Assembly (NCBI GenBank): GCA_019239875.1
Contig: JAFAZI010000097.1
Span: 1-36,654 of the forward strand
DNA: 36,654 bases
Direction of reading: 5' to 3'
DNA from: Frankiaceae bacterium
Lineage (GTDB): Bacteria; Actinomycetota; Actinomycetes; JAFAQI01
Part shown: one piece after another, positions 1-4,789 of the stretch
How positions within the stretch are numbered: the first letter of the stretch is position 1
How the letters are laid out: every line of letters begins with the position of its first letter
Made by a program: the position numbers and the translations under genes
Notes under the pieces: generated by a model
Seen by the model: only the letters and a program-made list of their open reading frames with translations
What the model was told of the DNA's origin: nothing
Database searches by the model: none

Positions 1-2
1 GG

Positions 3-1514
3 CGTTACCTGCCGAGCGCTCTGGTGCGCCGACGTCTGAACGACTTCGTGCTACCGGTCATGCGCTGGCCGATGCTGCTGAACAGCCACGAACTTGCGGG
101 CCTGTCCGGCTTGCCGATTGGCGATGTGCAGTTGCCCGGGCTGGACCTGTCGGCTGCTCGTCAGCTTCCTGCACCAGCCGGTCTATCGAGGAGCGGCACG
201 ATCATCGCCGTCAGCAACTACGCCGGGATGACGGACCGACCTTTGGCGCTCGCCACCCGAGACATGCTCAGACATACATACGTGGTTGCGCCAACCGGTG
301 CCGGAAAGTCGTGGCTGTTGTCCGGAATGATCTTGCAACAGGCCGAGGCCAACCGAGGCATCCTGGCGATTGACGTCAAAGGGGATCTCGTCGCGGACGT
401 GCTGGCACGCATCCGGGATGTCGACGCCGAGCGCGTCATTGTGATCGACCCGAGTAAGCGGGACAAGCCGATCGGGTTGAACGTCCTCGCCGCCGGCCAT
501 CTCGATCGCGAGCTGGTCGTCGACAATGTCTTGCACACCCTCCGCGAGATCTGGTCGAGCTCATGGGGTCCGCGCACGGACTACGTCATCCGTAACGCAC
601 TGCTCACGCTGGTCTCGACCAAAGGCGCCCAGGGAGACGCCTTCACGATCTGCGAGGTCGTGCCCCTGCTGACGAACCAGAGGTTCCGAGCAGAACTCCT
701 CCAGCGGAGCAAGGTTCCCGACAACCTGCGGACTTTCTGGCAGCGCTACGACGCCATGAGCCTCGCCGAGCAAACCCAGGTAATTGGACCGACGCTCAAC
801 AAGCTCGATGCCTTCACCAGCCGCTCAGCGATCCGTTTGATGCTCGGGCAGAGCACCGGCATCGACCTGTCGAGCGTGTTCTACAGCCGAAAGATCATCC
901 TGATCTCCTTGGCGAAGGGACAGCTCGGCGCCGAGACCGCCAACCTGCTGGGCGCACTGCTGGTCAGCGCTTTGTGGCACGCGACCCTCGGCCGAGTATC
1001 TGTCCCGTCGGAGCAACGGCCGGCAACGTTCGCGTACCTCGATGAAGCCCAGGACATCGTCCGCCTGCCAGTCGACATGGCCGACATGCTGGCTCAGGCC
1101 AGAGGTCTGCGACTCGGCGTCGTGCTGGCGAATCAGTACGTCGCCCAACTCCCCGAGGCAGTCAAGAATGCGGTCCTCGGCACCGTCCGGACACAGATCG
1201 CCTTCCAGCTCGACCACGACGATGCTCGACTCCTTGAGCGCCGATTCGCACCGCTCAGTCAGCGCGACCTGATGGGCCTCCAGGAGTATGAGATCGCGAT
1301 GCGACCATGCGTCAACGGTCGCACGCTCAGCCCAGTCACTGGTCGCACCTTGGCGCTCGAGCCGGCCGTGCGCAACCCAGACCTCCTCGCCGCTCGCAGT
1401 CGGGATCGGTACGGCGTTCCGGCTGCCGAAGTCGAACAGGCGATTGCCGATCGTCAGCAAGCGCCCCGCACAAGCACCAGGTTCGGCCGTGAAGATCTCG
1501 GGAGCGACTCGTGA
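3..1514 (+). CDS. VirD4/TraG/HerA-like conjugative DNA-transfer ATPase, 5'-truncated by window edge
   Basis: This is a P-loop ATPase of the type IV secretion coupling-protein class, expected to sit at the membrane and drive DNA transfer of the element. Walker A (APTGAGKS) is encoded at 288-311 and Walker B (FAYLDEAQ) at 1029-1052. A motif reading ANQYVAQLP follows, as in VirD4/TraG C-terminal halves. The frame is open to base 3 with no stop. The segment before the GTG at 24 reads like family sequence (a HELAGLSGLP-type stretch follows it), so the real start lies upstream of the window and GTG 24 is not a true start. The stop is TGA at 1512-1514. The assignment to a conjugative rather than a HerA-like repair ATPase rests on the neighbouring element genes. 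Confidence 0.82.
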   Translation, partial: RYLPSALVRRRLNDFVLPVMRWPMLLNSHELAGLSGLPIGDVQLPGLDLSAARQLPAPAGLSRSGTIIAVSNYAGMTDRPLALATRDMLRHTYVVAPTGAGKSWLLSGMILQQAEANRGILAIDVKGDLVADVLARIRDVDAERVIVIDPSKRDKPIGLNVLAAGHLDRELVVDNVLHTLREIWSSSWGPRTDYVIRNALLTLVSTKGAQGDAFTICEVVPLLTNQRFRAELLQRSKVPDNLRTFWQRYDAMSLAEQTQVIGPTLNKLDAFTSRSAIRLMLGQSTGIDLSSVFYSRKIILISLAKGQLGAETANLLGALLVSALWHATLGRVSVPSEQRPATFAYLDEAQDIVRLPVDMADMLAQARGLRLGVVLANQYVAQLPEAVKNAVLGTVRTQIAFQLDHDDARLLERRFAPLSQRDLMGLQEYEIAMRPCVNGRTLSPVTGRTLALEPAVRNPDLLAARSRDRYGVPAAEVEQAIADRQQAPRTSTRFGREDLGSDS

Positions 1515-1635
1515 AGGGTGTTGCCGCCGATGTTGTGTCCGATGTTGATATCGGGCGGGAGGTCACACCAGGGCTGACCTCGCCGTTTGGGTTGTTAAGC
1601 GAGGCGAATGGTGTGCCCTGCACAGAGGTCGCCTT
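1515..1635 (+). promoter_or_regulatory. Repeat-rich noncoding gap before the replication-relaxation gene
   Basis: This 121-bp gap holds several small repeats. CCGATGTTG occurs twice with a 12-nt period (1527-1535 and 1539-1547). GAGGTCA (1559-1565) pairs with TGACCTC (1575-1581) around a 9-nt loop. CCTCGC (1578-1583) pairs with GCGAGG (1599-1604), so the last two hairpins share bases and exclude one another. A GAGGT Shine-Dalgarno-like stretch precedes the ATG at 1636. The gap may be a regulatory leader, an iteron-like site or part of a transfer origin. None of these can be decided from sequence alone. Confidence 0.35.
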
Positions 1636-2448
1636 ATGAGTCCGCGCGAATCGCCCCGGCGCGTTCGTGACGCGGACGTCCGTGCCGTCCAGGACCGACT
1701 GAGTCTCCGAGACTGGTTGGTCGTTGAAACGGTTGCCAACGTCCGATTGGCCACCGGCCGCCAGCTTGATCAGCTCTGCTTTGCCAACCTCGCCGGTCGA
1801 AGCCAAGCCGTAGTACGAGGCCGAGTCATTCACCGACTCATCCGCTGGCGAGTGCTTCGCAGTCTTGATCGGTTCATCGGCGGTGCAAACGGCGGCTCGA
1901 CCGAGTTGATCGTCGGGCTGGACTCGATCGGCGCGATTCTGGCCCAGCAGCGGGCCTTCGCGGCTGGCCGCAGCAGTCGTCAAGTCGGTCTGCCGGGTGA
2001 GCGATTCGTTCGTCACACCTTGGCGGTCACGCAGGTTCTGACCGACCTCTGCGCCCACGCAGCTGGGACATCACTTCGGGTCGAGACCTTCGAGATTGAG
2101 CCTCTCTCGTGGTGGCCCGACGGTCTCGGCGGACAACTCAAACCCGATGCCTACGTCGCGCTGATCGGCGATCAGCTCCGGAACCACTGGTGGATCGAGG
2201 TCGACCGTGCCACTGAGAGCTTGCCGACCTTGTCTCGAAAGCTGCGGCGATACGTCGACTTCGCTCGCCGAGGCCAATTCGGTCCGGGGCGTGTCGTACC
2301 TCGGGTTTTGGTCTCCGTGATCAGTGATCGGCGGCTGGAAGCCGTGCAGAGGCTGGCTGCTGGTCTGCCCGATCCGGCGCCCGAACAGCTCGTGATCGTT
2401 CGAGACCGTGACGCCGCGCACGCGCTGCTAGGCGGTCTTCGCGAGTGA
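1636..2448 (+). CDS. Replication-relaxation family protein (Replic_Relax)
   Basis: This 270-residue protein resembles the replication-relaxation family found on actinobacterial plasmids and integrative elements, usually next to a TraG-like ATPase as here. The N-terminal third (SLRDWLVVETVANVRLATGR onward) looks like a winged-helix domain. The middle has the family-like stretch GERFVRHTLAVTQVLTDL followed by LKPDAYVAL and WWIEVDRATESLPTLSRKLRRY, an arrangement reminiscent of a restriction-nuclease-like fold. ATG 1636 is preceded by GAGGT at a workable distance. The family is linked to replication or mobilization of the element, but its biochemical activity is not established. Lower base bias than the host genes fits horizontal origin. 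Confidence 0.75.
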   Translation: MSPRESPRRVRDADVRAVQDRLSLRDWLVVETVANVRLATGRQLDQLCFANLAGRSQAVVRGRVIHRLIRWRVLRSLDRFIGGANGGSTELIVGLDSIGAILAQQRAFAAGRSSRQVGLPGERFVRHTLAVTQVLTDLCAHAAGTSLRVETFEIEPLSWWPDGLGGQLKPDAYVALIGDQLRNHWWIEVDRATESLPTLSRKLRRYVDFARRGQFGPGRVVPRVLVSVISDRRLEAVQRLAAGLPDPAPEQLVIVRDRDAAHALLGGLRE

Positions 2449-2502
2449 CAGCGACAAGCTCGAATCAAAGTAAGTGCGGCCGTTGGCCGCGGAAGGAAGG
2501 TG

Positions 2503-3318
2503 ATGACAACAGCAGAAACCGAACCAAGACAAACACGCAACCGAGAGCTGGACTGGCAACGACTGATCGAGGTCGCTCTCGACTTACCGGGCAGCGTCGG
2601 CAACGTCTACAACCGGTTCTACGACTACTCGTTCTTGAACCAGATGTTCCTGCGCATGCAGGGAGTCGCCGAGCCAGTGGCCACCTACAAGCGGTGGCAA
2701 AGCCTGGGTCGGCAGGTCCTCAAAGGAAGCAAAGCGACCGCCATCGTCCGGCCGATCGTCATCGATCGGAAGAACGACGAGGGCGAAGTCGAGGGCCGCA
2801 TGCTGCGGTTCAAGGTCGTCAACTGCCTCTTCACGGCCTCTCAGACCGGCGGAGACCCGCTGCCGGAAGTCGAGCTTCCGGGTTGGGACCTCGGCACGGC
2901 GCTGTGCAGGTTGGAGGTCAAGCGGCATCCGTTCGAGATGATCGACGGCAACACGCAGGGCTATTCCTGGGGCCGGAACTACGCGATCAACCCGGTGGCT
3001 GCGGATGCGACCCGAACGACTTTCCACGAGCTCGGGCACATCGTGCTTGGGCACACCACGCCACAGCCGGCCGAAGATCAGGTAGCGGCTCACCGCGGCG
3101 AACGCGAGTTTCAAGCCGAGGCAACTGCATACCTGACGCTCAACGAGCTCGACCAGCTCACGCCGGAGTCGGCCAGTCACAGCCGGGGCTACATCCAGCA
3201 CTGGATGAACGCCGAGCGACCGAGCGACCGAGCAATCCGGCAAGTGTTCGCCGCCACCGACACCATCCTGAAGGCCGGCCGCCTCACAGTGGGCGGCGAG
3301 CAAGGCGGCGCGGTATGA
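2503..3318 (+). CDS. ArdC-like antirestriction protein with HELGH metallopeptidase domain
   Basis: The protein has 271 residues from ATG 2503, which follows a strong GGAAGGAAGG ribosome-binding site at 2491-2500. A GTG at 2500 in the same frame is less likely. The N-terminal half (DWQRLIEVALDLPGSVGNVY, then NRFYDYSFLNQMFL) matches the ArdC-type single-strand DNA-binding domain. The C-terminal half carries a zinc-binding HELGH at residues 175-179, with a possible third ligand Glu206 in FQAEATAY. ArdC proteins of conjugative elements protect incoming single-stranded DNA from host restriction, so the likely role is establishment in a new host. That role is inferred from family and context. The stop TGA overlaps the ATG of the next gene (ATGA, 3315-3318), suggesting translational coupling. 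Confidence 0.78.
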   Translation: MTTAETEPRQTRNRELDWQRLIEVALDLPGSVGNVYNRFYDYSFLNQMFLRMQGVAEPVATYKRWQSLGRQVLKGSKATAIVRPIVIDRKNDEGEVEGRMLRFKVVNCLFTASQTGGDPLPEVELPGWDLGTALCRLEVKRHPFEMIDGNTQGYSWGRNYAINPVAADATRTTFHELGHIVLGHTTPQPAEDQVAAHRGEREFQAEATAYLTLNELDQLTPESASHSRGYIQHWMNAERPSDRAIRQVFAATDTILKAGRLTVGGEQGGAV

Positions 3319-3761
3319 GCCGGCACGAACAACCCAACCTGCAACGCGGTGCCTGCCTCGATCTCTTGCCGGAGGTAGTCGACAAGTACTTCATGGCCAA
3401 CGGCAACACCGAGCGGTTCCAGGTCGCAACAGCCAAAGCCATCTGTGGCCGCTGCGCCGTACGGGCCGCCTGCCTAATGGATTCCATAAAGGTGCCGTGG
3501 CCCTCGGGCGGTATCCGCGGCGGCGAACTGGCCAGCACCATCAGCGAGTTGCATCGACGCTACGAAGCCGGCGAGGACCTCGACCTACTCACGATCGAGA
3601 CCCTTCGCAAGCAAGAGCCGCTGCGTGGCCGTCACGGCGGCGAGGCCTTTCGGGCGGGTCGATTCGTCTCGCTGGAATTGCTGCCTACTCCCGATATGCA
3701 GGACGTTGTAAATTCCACTGTCCCGCTCGCGGGACAAACGGCGTACAATGGGGATACATAA
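3315..3761 (+). CDS. WhiB-like iron-sulfur regulator of the mobile element
   Basis: This 148-residue protein starts at ATG 3315, overlapping the previous stop by ATGA. Cysteines at 14, 44, 47 and 53 give C-X29-C-X2-C-X5-C, the canonical ligand pattern of the [4Fe-4S] cluster in WhiB-like proteins. The following turn reads GGIRGG (residues 65-70) where canonical Wbl proteins have G[V/I]WGG, so the usual tryptophan is replaced by arginine. A basic C-terminal tail (LRKQEPLRGRHGG) could contact DNA. WhiB proteins act with the housekeeping sigma factor and sense redox or NO. Here a role in regulating the element is plausible but unproven. The last 40 bases of the gene also contain the promoter and operator-like signals of the next operon. 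Confidence 0.75.
   Translation: MSRHEQPNLQRGACLDLLPEVVDKYFMANGNTERFQVATAKAICGRCAVRAACLMDSIKVPWPSGGIRGGELASTISELHRRYEAGEDLDLLTIETLRKQEPLRGRHGGEAFRAGRFVSLELLPTPDMQDVVNSTVPLAGQTAYNGDT
3719..3736. promoter_or_regulatory. Operator-like perfect palindrome upstream of the XRE-ImmA pair
   Basis: TGTCCCGCTCGCGGGACA is a perfect inverted repeat with 8-bp arms and a 2-bp centre. It ends 7 bp before a -10-like TACAAT (3744-3749), so it covers the expected -35 region of the XRE-ImmA promoter. This is where an XRE dimer would bind to repress its own operon, or the element's genes, as in ImmR/ImmA-controlled elements. Binding by the adjacent XRE protein is inferred. Confidence 0.55.
3744..3749 (+). promoter_or_regulatory. 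Putative -10 box of the XRE-ImmA operon
   Basis: TACAAT matches the bacterial -10 consensus in five of six positions and lies 26 bp before the ATG at 3776. It is embedded in the 3' end of the upstream WhiB-like gene. No good -35 is visible; that region is occupied by the palindrome at 3719-3736. Confidence 0.45.
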
Positions 3762-3775
3762 GTGAGGCCCCGCTC

Positions 3776-4153
3776 ATGCCAGCACCAAGTAGATCCAGTC
3801 TCGGCACCGCCCTCGACGACGCTCGTACCGCCGCCGGGATGAGCGTTCGCCAGCTCGCCGTCGCCGCAGATGTGCCGAAGTCAGTCGTTGACCGCCTTCT
3901 TCGCGATCAAGTCGAGAGCCCTGCTCCGCACCACGTCTCGCGTCTCGCGGCCGTCCTCGAACTTAATGCTGCGGACATGTTCTTGCTCGCCGGTATGCCA
4001 GTGCCGATCGAGATGCCCAGCATGGAGGCCCTGCTGCGCACCGAATACGACTTACCAGAGCAGGCCGTGCAAGAAGCCAAAGCTCAGATCGACAAGATCG
4101 TCAGCCGCTACAAGTCAACCAACTCACGAATCCCGAAAGGAGGGAAGAAATGA
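3776..4153 (+). CDS. XRE-family helix-turn-helix repressor (ImmR-like)
   Basis: This 125-residue DNA-binding protein starts at ATG 3776, with GTGAGG upstream as a modest ribosome-binding site. Residues about 8-65 form a lambda-repressor-type HTH (TALDDARTAAGMSVRQLAVA, then ADVPKSVVDRLLRD, then ...HHVSRLAAVLELNAADMFLLAG). The C-terminal part is a short helical tail. The frame is open further upstream, but that part overlaps the WhiB-like gene and lacks a ribosome-binding site. The stop overlaps the ImmA start as ATGA (4150-4153). The pair XRE plus ImmA beside an integrase is the arrangement known from ICEBs1-type elements, where ImmA cleaves the repressor to induce excision. The same logic is inferred here. 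Confidence 0.82.
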   Translation: MPAPSRSSLGTALDDARTAAGMSVRQLAVAADVPKSVVDRLLRDQVESPAPHHVSRLAAVLELNAADMFLLAGMPVPIEMPSMEALLRTEYDLPEQAVQEAKAQIDKIVSRYKSTNSRIPKGGKK

Positions 4154-4773
4154 AACCAATAAATGTCGTGAACAAGCTGCGCTCGGTCATGCCGATGCGC
4201 GCTCTCACCCTGAGCGAAGCCTTTGCCGTCGCTGAACTGCAGGCCACCAAACTTCTGGAGCTCTTAGAGCTCCGCAGCCCGTCGGTCGACATCGCGAAGG
4301 TCGCCGAGCTACCGAAGATCGAAGTTCACCTTGAGCCGCGGCACCGGATGCCGACGCTGGCCGGGTTCTCTCAATGGTCAGACGGCCGCTGGCTGATCGT
4401 CATCAATAAGGACAGCGTCCCTGGACGGCGCCGCTTCACGCTCGCACATGAGTTCAAGCACATCATCGACCACAATGCCGCGCGAATCGCCTACCGAAAC
4501 ATCGGCCATGGTGACAAGCGCCGCCACGACCAACAAATAGAACTGATCTGTAATCACTTCGCCGCCTGCGTTCTGATGCCCCGCACTTGGGTCAAGCGCG
4601 CCTGGGCCAACGGCATTCAGGGAGAGGAAGAACTCGCCGGCCTATTCAAGGTCAGCGTTGAAGCCATGCACACCCGACTCGTCTATCTCGGCTTCCTCGA
4701 AGACACCCGCAAGCCACTGGCGGAGTACTTCCGAACGGATGCGCTAGGAACGATCAACGCAACGGCCGCGTAG
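4150..4773 (+). CDS. ImmA/IrrE-family zinc metallo-endopeptidase
   Basis: The protein has 207 residues. ATG 4150 overlaps the XRE stop and follows a strong AAAGGAGGG site at 4137-4145. The zinc motif HEFKH is at residues 100-104 in the context RRFTLAHEFKHIIDH, followed by the family hallmark FAACVLMP. A C-terminal winged-helix-like region (ELAGLFKVSVEAMHTRLVYL) completes the ImmA/IrrE (DUF955) architecture. The family cleaves HTH repressors in response to DNA damage or signalling. With its coupled XRE partner and the integrase 16 bp downstream, it probably controls induction of the element. The substrate is inferred from context. Confidence 0.87.
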   Translation: MKPINVVNKLRSVMPMRALTLSEAFAVAELQATKLLELLELRSPSVDIAKVAELPKIEVHLEPRHRMPTLAGFSQWSDGRWLIVINKDSVPGRRRFTLAHEFKHIIDHNAARIAYRNIGHGDKRRHDQQIELICNHFAACVLMPRTWVKRAWANGIQGEEELAGLFKVSVEAMHTRLVYLGFLEDTRKPLAEYFRTDALGTINATAA

Positions 4774-4789
4774 GCCAAAGGAGTTTCAG

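Noticed and set aside
2445-3314. Long + strand frame leading into the WhiB-like gene
   Set aside because: The part before ATG 3315 is the shifted frame of the ArdC-like gene; only the last 148 codons are a real protein.
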